NCBI GenBank assembly: GCA_038230775.1
Contig: JBBRMQ010000147.1
Span: 1 to 10,683, forward strand
Length of the DNA stretch: 10,683 nucleotides
Reading direction: 5' to 3'
DNA from: JBBRMQ01 sp038230775
GTDB lineage: Bacteria; Acidobacteriota; Thermoanaerobaculia; Gp7-AA8
The position numbers and the translations under genes were made by a program. Of this stretch, positions 1 through 6,763 are shown in pieces. The notes beneath the pieces were generated by a model, which made no database searches, had not been told where the DNA came from, and saw only the letters and a program-made list of their open reading frames with translations. How positions within the stretch are numbered: the stretch's first letter is position 1; the number at the start of each line of letters is the position of its first letter.

Positions 1-1800
1 AACATCTTCGTCACGTCACGCGGTCAGGCCAAGATTCTCGATTTCGGGCTGGCGAAGATCGAGCGTCGTCCGGGAGGCGAGCCGTCCGCAATGATGACGG
101 CGGTGCGGCCCGAGGAGCTGACCTCCGCCGGCGCGACGGTAGGGACCGTCGCATACATGTCGCCGGAACAGGCGCGCGGGCAGATCACCGACACGCGCAC
201 CGACCTCTTCTCCTTCGGCACCGTGCTCTATCAACTGGCCACGGGAACACTGCCGTTTCAAGGCGAGACGTCCGCGGTGGTGTTCGAGTCGATCCTCAAT
301 CGTGAGCCGCCGCCGCTGATGCAGATCAACTCCACGCTTCCCGATGATCTCAATCGGATCATCAAGCAGGCGCTGGAGAAGGATCGAGATCTCCGTTATC
401 AGAGCGCCACGGAGCTCAAGACGGCGCTCAAACGCCTCAAGCGCGACCTCGGGGCCGGAGGGCGAAGTGCGGCGGAATCGAGCGGCGCGCGCTCGGGCGC
501 TTCGCCCGCGCGGCGGGAGAATTCGATCGCTGTTCTCTATTTCGAGAATCTCAGCGGCGTGAAGGAAGACGAATACCTGCGTGACGGCATCACCGAGGAC
601 ATCACGACGGAGCTGTCGAAGATCAAGGGATTGAAGACGTTCTCGCGCGCGATGGTGCTCGCGTATCGCGATAAGTCCGTCACCGCGGGACTGGTGGGAA
701 AAGAGTTAGGCGCTTCGTATGTGCTCGCCGGAAGTCTGCGGCGCGCCGGCGCCCGTTTGCGCATCAACGCGCAACTGGTCGACGCCGCGACCGATTTTCC
801 GCTGTGGTCCGAGCGATACGACCGCGAGATGAAAGACGTCTTCGAGGTGCAGGACGAGATCGCCCAGAAGATCGCCGCGGCGCTGCGCATCACGCTGTCG
901 CCGCAGGAGCAGCAGGCGCTCTCCGCCAAGCCGACCGAGAACCTCCAGGCCTACGATCTCTATCTGCGCGGCCGGAACTACGCCCGTCGTGTTGGCCGCC
1001 AGGACCTTCAGTTCGCGCTGCAGATGTACGAGAACGCGGTTGCGCTCGACCCGAAGTTTTCGCTCGCGCACGCAGGCCTCGCTCACGTCTGCGCCCAGTA
1101 CTACTACCACTTCGAACGGCAGCAGCAGTGGCTCGATCGCGCCATCGCAGCGACGCAGAAGGCCGGCGCGAACGGCAACGATGCACCGGAGATCAAACTG
1201 GCCGAGGCGTGGGTGATATTCGCGGAGGGTCGGTACACCGAAGCGATCGAGAAGATACGCGCCGCCCTGAGCCGCACTCCCGATCTCGACGGCGGTTACT
1301 ACCTGTTAGGCCGGTCGCTGTTCGCCGACGGCCGCTATCAGGAAGTGGTCGACATCATGGAGGAAGCGCTGGCGCACGCCGGCGAGAACTACAACACCAC
1401 CGTCCCGATCCACAACGCCCTCGGCGCCCTCGGCAAGAAAGACGCGCTGATGAACTACCTGCACCGGGAGGTCGAGGTCTACGAGCAGCACCTCAAGAAG
1501 GTGCCCGAGGATGCGAGAGCGCGCGTGTTGCTCGCGAGCGATTACGCGACGCAGGGCCGGTTCGACGACGCCAAACGCGAGGCCGGCATGGCGATGGTCC
1601 TGCGGCCGGACGACTCGATGATTCTCTACAACACCGCCTGCGTCTTCTGCGCGATGAACAACAAGGCGGACGGCCTCATCGCCATCAAGAAGGCGTGGGA
1701 GTCGGGGTTTCGCGACGCGACGTGGGCGCGCCAGGATCCGGACCTCGCCGTGCTGCACGGCGAACCGGAGTTCGAGCGGCTGTATCCGCCTCGCGCGTAG
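1..1800 (+). CDS. Ser/Thr protein kinase with TolB-like and TPR regions, 5'-truncated by window edge
   Basis: The frame is open from base 1 to the TAG at 1798-1800, so the start lies upstream of the window. The first codon encodes the Asn of the HRDxKxxN catalytic loop, judging by its spacing to the DFG motif (residues 14-16 as numbered here). There follow an activation segment ending in GTVAYMSPEQARG (48-60), the subdomain IX Asp in TDLFSFG (67-73), and the end of the kinase lobe near residue 150. A charged, Ala/Gly/Ser-rich linker leads to a TolB/FlgO-like domain starting at NSIAVLYFENLS (about 173-270). The rest is a TPR-type helical region to the C-terminus, ending in the DPDLAVLHGEPEF pattern that often closes such repeat arrays. 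I see no obvious transmembrane helix between kinase and TolB-like parts, so it may be cytoplasmic. It should phosphorylate Ser/Thr in partner proteins; substrate unknown. This domain order is common in Acidobacteriota. Confidence 0.93.
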   Translation, partial: NIFVTSRGQAKILDFGLAKIERRPGGEPSAMMTAVRPEELTSAGATVGTVAYMSPEQARGQITDTRTDLFSFGTVLYQLATGTLPFQGETSAVVFESILNREPPPLMQINSTLPDDLNRIIKQALEKDRDLRYQSATELKTALKRLKRDLGAGGRSAAESSGARSGASPARRENSIAVLYFENLSGVKEDEYLRDGITEDITTELSKIKGLKTFSRAMVLAYRDKSVTAGLVGKELGASYVLAGSLRRAGARLRINAQLVDAATDFPLWSERYDREMKDVFEVQDEIAQKIAAALRITLSPQEQQALSAKPTENLQAYDLYLRGRNYARRVGRQDLQFALQMYENAVALDPKFSLAHAGLAHVCAQYYYHFERQQQWLDRAIAATQKAGANGNDAPEIKLAEAWVIFAEGRYTEAIEKIRAALSRTPDLDGGYYLLGRSLFADGRYQEVVDIMEEALAHAGENYNTTVPIHNALGALGKKDALMNYLHREVEVYEQHLKKVPEDARARVLLASDYATQGRFDDAKREAGMAMVLRPDDSMILYNTACVFCAMNNKADGLIAIKKAWESGFRDATWARQDPDLAVLHGEPEFERLYPPRA

Positions 1801-1816
1801 GCTGCGTTGAGTGGTG

Positions 1817-1885
1817 GGGTTCTGTGTGAGGACCGGCTTCAGCCGGTCACCGTGACCGGCTTCAGCCGGTCCTCACACAGAACCC
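1817..1885. repeat. Nested palindrome with two tandem hairpins (REP/BIME-like), between convergent genes
   Basis: Two identical 18-base hairpins, GACCGGCTTCAGCCGGTC, lie at 1831-1848 and 1854-1871. Each has a 7-bp stem and a TTCA loop. They are enclosed by a perfect 14-bp outer stem: GGGTTCTGTGTGAG (1817-1830) pairs with CTCACACAGAACCC (1872-1885). The whole 69-base element is also a near-perfect palindrome centred on base 1851, with 34-base arms that differ only at two bases in the TTCA loops. It can therefore fold as one long hairpin or as a three-way, cloverleaf-like junction. It starts 16 bases after the kinase stop and ends 2 bases before the stop codon of the convergent peptidase gene. 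No T-tract follows on either strand, so it is not a classic intrinsic terminator. It may still block read-through or protect 3' ends. Paired inverted units in a convergent gap are typical of REP/BIME elements; this family assignment is inference. Confidence 0.85.
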
Positions 1886-1887
1886 GC

Positions 1888-3840
1888 TTAGCGCAGGAGA
1901 AGTCCCGCGTCCGCCGCTGCGGACAGAAACGCGTCAACATCGGGTTGCGCGACCGGCCCGTAGATCGCTGACAGTGCGTCGCGAATCTCGCTCGTTGTGC
2001 GCAAGCCATTCGCTAGGTTCAGCGCTTCGTACGCATACTCCTCGCCGCTGTGCATGAGCGCGAGCTTCGCCACGCGTGCCGACCCGAGGTGGTCGGTGAG
2101 GTAGTCGTAGCCGAAGGCGTCGAGGCCTCCGCGAACCGCGGGATTGCGCTTGTACACCACGCCGGTGCGGGTCGCGGTTTCCGGAGGGACATCCGCACTC
2201 GTCGTCGTTCCGAAGAATCGCGCGACGGAGTTTGTCGTCTCGATCTCGTACCAGCGCTGAAATCGCAAACGGTTTGCTCGTTCCGCTTCCGGCAGCGCGC
2301 GGCTCGCTGCGCGTGCTTCGGCCGCCCGGTGCAGCCCCGCGTCTTCAACGACGTCGAGAATCGCACGAGCATCGCCGGCGCTGATGTTTGCGAGCACGAA
2401 CCCGCTCGCCGCCGCGATGAAGCCGGCGCGCTTCAATTTGGTGGGATCGATCTTCGCTGCGGTGTCCGCGTTCGTGTGAATGAACCGATCGGGCCAGTCA
2501 TTGAGGTAGATCGCGGGGATACCCCACGAGCTGTTGCTGTAGACCTCGTGATCGCTGCCGAGAGTGAGCGGAACGAACGCGGCGCGAAGGGCTTCTCGGC
2601 CTCCGTCCGCCGCGACGAGAGGCCATGGGGCACTTCCTGTCATCGCGTATTGCGAGGACTGATCGTCGACGAAAGCTCCGATCCGCGCGGCGAGATCGTA
2701 GATGAAGGACGGAAGGCTCGCCGGCCCGCGGGTGACGTGGAAGATCGTCTTCGTCTCGGCGCCGCCGCCCACCATGTCGAGATGGATGGCTGCCTTGATG
2801 TGCGACGCGAGATCCGGCTTTCCGTTGAGCAGTGCCATCGTGCCCTCGATCTCCGGCGGCCACACGAAGCGGATCGTGCGCCGTGGCGGGTCGAGGCGCT
2901 TCTCGTCGATGAGCTTGTGCAGCGTGCGCGCGACCTCGAGGATCGTCGCGCATCCGCTGGCGTTGTCGTTGGCGCCGGGGCGGGGATGATCGAGGTGACA
3001 GCTGAAGACGATTTCTTCGCCCCGCACCGCGGGATCGGAGCCAGGAATCGTCGCCGTTGCGATCTCGTAGGCACCGGGATGCTGGCCCGCGCGCACGATC
3101 GCGTGCAGCCGGATGCGCTCGCCCTTCTGCAGCCGGTCGCGGAGCGCCCGCGCCTGACCGAGGGAGATCATGAATGCGAAAGTCGGATTGGCGGAGAACG
3201 TGTCCAGATGTCCCCAGCGCACGAGCGTGTCGTCCAGCTTCCACCAGGCGGTGCGCTGGTTCGCCGCGTAGCTGACGATTCCAGCGGCGCCGAATTTCGC
3301 GACGGCCAGATTCTGCACGGCGTCGGCCTGCGCGCCCGCAAGAACGATCTTTCCCTTGATGTCCTTGCCGGTGTAATCGCTTTCGCTCGATCCTTCGCCA
3401 ACGTCGATGAGGTCGGCCGCTACATCCGCGCTGTTGCTGTCTTCAGCGAGTGTGATGGGCGCGGCGTCCCAGCTCGCGATGCGGACGGTTGGAGTGCCGC
3501 TGGCGTCCAATTCCCACAGTTCGGCGAAGTCTGCGTCCCACGCCGGACGCGATCGCTGAGTGCCGTAGAAAATTTTCCCGTCCGCCGGGAACTGCAGGAT
3601 CGTCGCCTCGGCGTAACCGTACTTCTTCAATTCGTCGAGGACCTGTGAAGCGGCGCGATGAAAGTCGCGCGACCCGCGCATGCGATGCAGGCGCGAGAGA
3701 CCCTCGAGGTTGCGCTTCGCCGATTCGCCCGACAACTCGTTCGCCAGTGCCGTGATCTGGCGATCGGGGAGAAGCGGAACGGTTTGCGCCGTGAGGGATG
3801 TCGATGCGGCCAGAATCAGAACGATGCTCGCGACTCGCAT
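1888..3840 (-). CDS. Exported M28-family (zinc) aminopeptidase-like protein
   Basis: The 650-residue product has a Sec signal peptide, MRVASIVLILAASTSLTA, with likely cleavage before QTVP. Residues 140-250 include a stretch like a protease-associated (PA) domain (GKDIKGKIVLAGAQ). The M28 core follows, with candidate zinc residues H282 (CHLDHP), D292 (GANDNASG), D355 (HLDMVGG) and H455 (RFIHTNADT). The catalytic region reads WPPEIEG (E330, E332) rather than the usual adjacent Glu pair, resembling the M28 branch that includes DUF4910 proteins. After residue 500 a helical extension ends in a degenerate winged-helix-like segment (about 600-650), which such proteins often carry. It should hydrolyse peptides outside the cytoplasm; substrate unknown. 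The start is supported by AAGGGA at 3846-3851, five bases upstream. The upstream gene ends only 9 bases away and its stop overlaps this ribosome-binding site, so the two are probably co-transcribed and translationally coupled. Confidence 0.92.
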   Translation of the reverse strand: MRVASIVLILAASTSLTAQTVPLLPDRQITALANELSGESAKRNLEGLSRLHRMRGSRDFHRAASQVLDELKKYGYAEATILQFPADGKIFYGTQRSRPAWDADFAELWELDASGTPTVRIASWDAAPITLAEDSNSADVAADLIDVGEGSSESDYTGKDIKGKIVLAGAQADAVQNLAVAKFGAAGIVSYAANQRTAWWKLDDTLVRWGHLDTFSANPTFAFMISLGQARALRDRLQKGERIRLHAIVRAGQHPGAYEIATATIPGSDPAVRGEEIVFSCHLDHPRPGANDNASGCATILEVARTLHKLIDEKRLDPPRRTIRFVWPPEIEGTMALLNGKPDLASHIKAAIHLDMVGGGAETKTIFHVTRGPASLPSFIYDLAARIGAFVDDQSSQYAMTGSAPWPLVAADGGREALRAAFVPLTLGSDHEVYSNSSWGIPAIYLNDWPDRFIHTNADTAAKIDPTKLKRAGFIAAASGFVLANISAGDARAILDVVEDAGLHRAAEARAASRALPEAERANRLRFQRWYEIETTNSVARFFGTTTSADVPPETATRTGVVYKRNPAVRGGLDAFGYDYLTDHLGSARVAKLALMHSGEEYAYEALNLANGLRTTSEIRDALSAIYGPVAQPDVDAFLSAAADAGLLLR

Positions 3841-3849
3841 CCCGATCCC

Positions 3850-6150
3850 TTATCGGACTGTCGAATACGCCGCCGCCGTGCGATAGGCAAACTCACACTG
3901 CTGGCGCAGAAGCGTCCTTTCAGCGCCGCCTGACATCAGGTTGTTCGGATATTGTCCGTCGTAGAAAATGCCGCTGTTCCATCCCAGCACATGCCCAATT
4001 TCGTGTGCAATGGTATTTCGCCCGTACCCGCCGGTGAGCGCCTCCTGGCTGACCAGCGCTCCGCCTTGCCACGCCTGGGCAACGCCCGCGGTCGGGTAGG
4101 CGTAGGGAATGGCGATGGTGATTGCGGGCCGATGGTCGCCGGTTTGCCGTTGCAGTTCCTCTCCCCATCTGACGATGCAGTTCGGCAGCGCCTGACTGAG
4201 GCCGCGCGACACCGCGTGCGCGCAGTCCGGGTTGCTGGCCGCCTGGACTCGTCCAAACCGCACGAGCCGGAATTGAATGTTTCTCCCGAAATTCTCGCCG
4301 CAGTAGCTCCACACTCCGTCCGGATCCTGTCCCATCGCGGCGAGGCGGCGGCCGTCGTTTGGCTGATCGAGGCGTTCGACGCTCCATCCCGGATGCGGAT
4401 CGCGGTCGAGTACCGGTTGCACGCTCGTTCCGAGGAGGTCGATTGCGTGCTGGCGTCCGGCGGTGCGTCCGTCGAACCAGAGCTCGGCGATTGCGCGGTC
4501 GACGATCGGCGGTGTGATGCCTTCTTCCTCGATGACCGCAACGGCGACGCCGACGATGATCGTGCCCGGGTCGAGTGTGATGAAACCATTCGCGTCGCCG
4601 ACCGCGCTCACCGTACCGCCCGGACCCCGCCGGCGCAGCCAGAGCTCGAGCGGCGCCCCGGGATCCAGCTGCAGTCCGCCGGTGTGCCACCGAACGCGCG
4701 CGGCGGTACCCTCGCGCGGCAGGAGCCCGGCCGGTGCCACGCCTAACAGTCCGTCGTTCTCCGCATCGGTGAAGGTGTGGCCGCCGCTGCCGGCGAAGAA
4801 GAGATCCGCGTCGCGCCACAGCGTGAGGTTCGCGTTCGTCCGCCAGAACGGCGGCAGATCGTTTGCGCGGACGTCGTAGCCGACCGAGTTCGCCGCGAGA
4901 TCGGTGACGCCGGTCATGGGCGGATTGTCGCGATAGACGTTGACTGTGTTGCCGCCGTGAAGCCAGCGCCACCGCGTGCCGGTGTGGACTGCGACGGCCG
5001 CGGTGCGCAGTCCTTCCGGATCGTCGGCGTACGCCGGTGTGAGGGGAGGGTGATACACATCGGCAGGAGCCGGACGGCGCGGATCGGGCGCGACGTCGGC
5101 GACGCCGGGGACCATGCGCTTCGGTGAGTTGTCTGCGACGGTCGTGCATCGCGCCGCCGGTGAACCATCCGGCAGGACCGACGCCTGAATGTTGAAACCA
5201 CCCGGACGCACGCCGGTCAGTCCGCGCGTCGCGACGAATGTGCCGCCGGTCAGTTGCCTGGAATCGATCTGAATCGTCTGCACGTCGCCGCTGTCGACGT
5301 GCACGACAGTCGGGCTGCGGTTTACGACGGAGAGCGGAACGCTCTGTTCCAGTCCGGCGGCGCCGTCGACGGTGACAGTCATCGTCGTCCGCTCGCCGCT
5401 CTTCAACGTGAGTTTCGGGGCGGAGAGTTTCACGTCCAGATTGCGGTACTGGCAACGCGTGACGAGCGAGCCCTTCGTCATCTCGATCGCGGCCAGTCCG
5501 ACGACGTCCACCGGCGCGCGCGCGATGAGCTTGCGCGGAGACTCGGCCAGGACCACGAGTGGTTTCCCGGCAACGCTGACGTCGCTCGTGGCGAAATTGC
5601 CGTCGAACGCGCCGCTGATCGAGACCGGTCTTCCCGACTGTCCAATCGAAGGAACTTTGAATCCGGAGGCAGCCTCACCGGTCGGTGCTTTCGCGACCGG
5701 AATGGCGACTTTGCCGATCGGCCGTCCCTGGTGATCGCGAAGGATCAGCGGAATGGACATCACCGCCGCGGTTGGAACGATCCACTTTCCGCGGCCGCCG
5801 GGATCGGATGCCGCTGTCTTCTGCGCCTCCATCTCCACCACGGTGCCGGAGAGCGAATCCTGATTGCGTTTCTTCTCCTCCGGCGTAGACCCTGCTCCGT
5901 CCGCGACGACGGTGCCGGCGATCGTGTCGCCCGCCGCCATGTCATCAGGAAGGTTTACGGTGACGGTGCCCTGCAGGGTGCTGAATGTCGCGATGTGCAG
6001 TCCCGCCGTCGTCTCGACATTCTGCGCGGTCACCGTCATCGCCGGCGCGTTGACGTCCGGCGATTGCGCGGTGAGCGGCCACAGTGCGATCACGAGAAGA
6101 AAAAGTAGGAAGAAGAGGCGTCGGACGACGTCGCCGGAGCAAGCAAACAC
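3850..6150 (-). CDS. Large exported protein with C-terminal metzincin-like HExxH domain
   Basis: The 766-residue product has an N-terminal hydrophobic segment (about residues 12-26, RLFFLLFLLVIALW) followed by PLTAQ, consistent with a Sec signal peptide. The first half is beta-rich. Residues about 160-215 look like an IPT/TIG-type domain (SISGAFDGNFATSDVSVAG), and 225-330 like an Ig-type domain. The C-terminal third carries H716-E717-I-G-H720, the zinc and catalytic signature of metallopeptidases, then G723. A Met-turn-like NNLMSGG (M739) follows at metzincin spacing. The canonical HExxHxxGxxH/D third ligand position holds Ser726, so catalytic competence is uncertain; D731 might substitute. 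It is probably a secreted or surface peptidase, or a binding protein derived from one. The start is GTG at 6148-6150, fixed by a strong GGAGG six bases upstream. It lies between the JAMM gene (129 bases upstream) and the M28 gene (9 bases downstream) on the same strand. Confidence 0.85.
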   Translation of the reverse strand: MFACSGDVVRRLFFLLFLLVIALWPLTAQSPDVNAPAMTVTAQNVETTAGLHIATFSTLQGTVTVNLPDDMAAGDTIAGTVVADGAGSTPEEKKRNQDSLSGTVVEMEAQKTAASDPGGRGKWIVPTAAVMSIPLILRDHQGRPIGKVAIPVAKAPTGEAASGFKVPSIGQSGRPVSISGAFDGNFATSDVSVAGKPLVVLAESPRKLIARAPVDVVGLAAIEMTKGSLVTRCQYRNLDVKLSAPKLTLKSGERTTMTVTVDGAAGLEQSVPLSVVNRSPTVVHVDSGDVQTIQIDSRQLTGGTFVATRGLTGVRPGGFNIQASVLPDGSPAARCTTVADNSPKRMVPGVADVAPDPRRPAPADVYHPPLTPAYADDPEGLRTAAVAVHTGTRWRWLHGGNTVNVYRDNPPMTGVTDLAANSVGYDVRANDLPPFWRTNANLTLWRDADLFFAGSGGHTFTDAENDGLLGVAPAGLLPREGTAARVRWHTGGLQLDPGAPLELWLRRRGPGGTVSAVGDANGFITLDPGTIIVGVAVAVIEEEGITPPIVDRAIAELWFDGRTAGRQHAIDLLGTSVQPVLDRDPHPGWSVERLDQPNDGRRLAAMGQDPDGVWSYCGENFGRNIQFRLVRFGRVQAASNPDCAHAVSRGLSQALPNCIVRWGEELQRQTGDHRPAITIAIPYAYPTAGVAQAWQGGALVSQEALTGGYGRNTIAHEIGHVLGWNSGIFYDGQYPNNLMSGGAERTLLRQQCEFAYRTAAAYSTVR

Positions 6151-6156
6151 GTGGTA

Positions 6157-6161
6157 CCTCC
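6157..6161 (-). promoter_or_regulatory. Shine-Dalgarno site fixing a GTG start
   Basis: On the minus strand GGAGG is followed by six bases (TACCAC) and then GTG at 6150-6148. This is the best ribosome-binding site in the window. It supports the GTG start of the metzincin-like gene, which gives a complete signal peptide. Confidence 0.8.
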
Positions 6162-6279
6162 GTTATCAGGGCGAGGGCAGCATACGCCTCGCGCGCGGCA
6201 TGTTCATGCTCTAGCGGACGCCGAGGTGGGTGCGATGGCCAGTCCGCAATGGAGGCGGCGAGGAGTCTCGGCGGAGAGG

Positions 6280-6732
6280 TCATTGCCGGCGGCTCCACCC
6301 CGCGCTGAAGAGTTGAGCGGTGGCTCCCGTGGGCATCGCGACGGTCACTGATTGGGACGTGATTACCACGATCGGAATTCCGATCCGCCGTGCCTCGGCA
6401 ATGTCCCGTCTCGAAGGCTGGGGCGTACGCGAGGGGTGCGTGTGGATCACGGCGACGCACCCGAGCGGAATGCGACCGCGATACTCCGCGTCGGCAGGTC
6501 CGCCCGCGGGCCAGGCGACGACGACGAGACGACCGTCGACGCGGCGGACCAGAAACGCGGCGCGCTCCGAGTCGTACCGCGTCAACGCTGCGAGAGCATT
6601 GAGCTGCGCGTAGTGCTCCACCGCGCCGGTCGTACAGAGATCGCCGCAAGCACCGGCGGAGAGGACGACCACGAGACCGATCGCGAACATGTCGCAACGT
6701 CGTTTCCGTTTGGCGATAGAAGCTGTGGCCAA
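6280..6732 (-). CDS. Small exported JAMM/JAB-domain metalloprotease-like protein
   Basis: The 150-residue product contains the JAMM zinc motif H97-T-H99-P-x6-S107-x2-D110 (HTHPSRTPQPSRRD). An upstream Glu candidate, E56, lies in SERAAFLV. Together these match E...HxHPx(6)SxxD of the MPN/JAB fold (peptidase family M67). It is followed by GIPIVVITSQSV, a strand-turn pattern usual for that fold. JAMM proteins cut isopeptide or peptide bonds; the substrate here is unknown. The N-terminus has KRKRR, then a hydrophobic stretch (FAIGLVVVLSAGAC), so it is exported. The Cys at the end resembles a lipobox but has Ala at -3, making lipidation doubtful. The start is uncertain. TTG at 6732-6730 gives the positively charged n-region, while ATG at 6690-6688 would give a 136-residue form without it; neither has a good Shine-Dalgarno site. 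It is the first gene of the minus-strand peptidase row and is divergent from the FHA regulator. Confidence 0.8.
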   Translation of the reverse strand: MATASIAKRKRRCDMFAIGLVVVLSAGACGDLCTTGAVEHYAQLNALAALTRYDSERAAFLVRRVDGRLVVVAWPAGGPADAEYRGRIPLGCVAVIHTHPSRTPQPSRRDIAEARRIGIPIVVITSQSVTVAMPTGATAQLFSAGWSRRQ

Positions 6733-6751
6733 TCAAGGAAAACCTAAGGCG

Positions 6752-6757
6752 TAGAAT
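6752..6757 (+). promoter_or_regulatory. Candidate -10 element (TAGAAT), leaderless type
   Basis: TAGAAT ends exactly six bases before the GTG at 6764, so transcription would start at or next to the start codon. I see no good -35 hexamer at the usual distance. The same hexamer-to-start geometry recurs at the methyltransferase gene. The assignment rests on spacing and consensus only. Confidence 0.5.
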
Positions 6758-6763
6758 CGAGGA

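Noticed and set aside
1831..1871. Two identical 18-base units spaced by five bases, as a possible CRISPR remnant
   Set aside because: Only two copies, a spacer far too short, and an enclosing inverted repeat. It fits a REP-like palindrome pair instead.
2050..3648. A 532-residue open frame antisense to the M28 gene
   Set aside because: The opposite frame holds a signal peptide and ordered zinc motifs. This frame is Arg-rich with no recognisable domain, as expected for a shadow frame in high-GC DNA.
3920..5455. A 511-residue open frame on the minus strand inside the metzincin-like gene, in another frame
   Set aside because: The composition is almost all Arg, Ala, Gly and Ser with no domain pattern. 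It is a shadow of the real frame.
6198..6209. GCATG-TT-CATGC palindrome upstream of the metzincin-like gene as an operator
   Set aside because: Five-base arms are too short to stand out in this sequence, and no second copy was found in the window.
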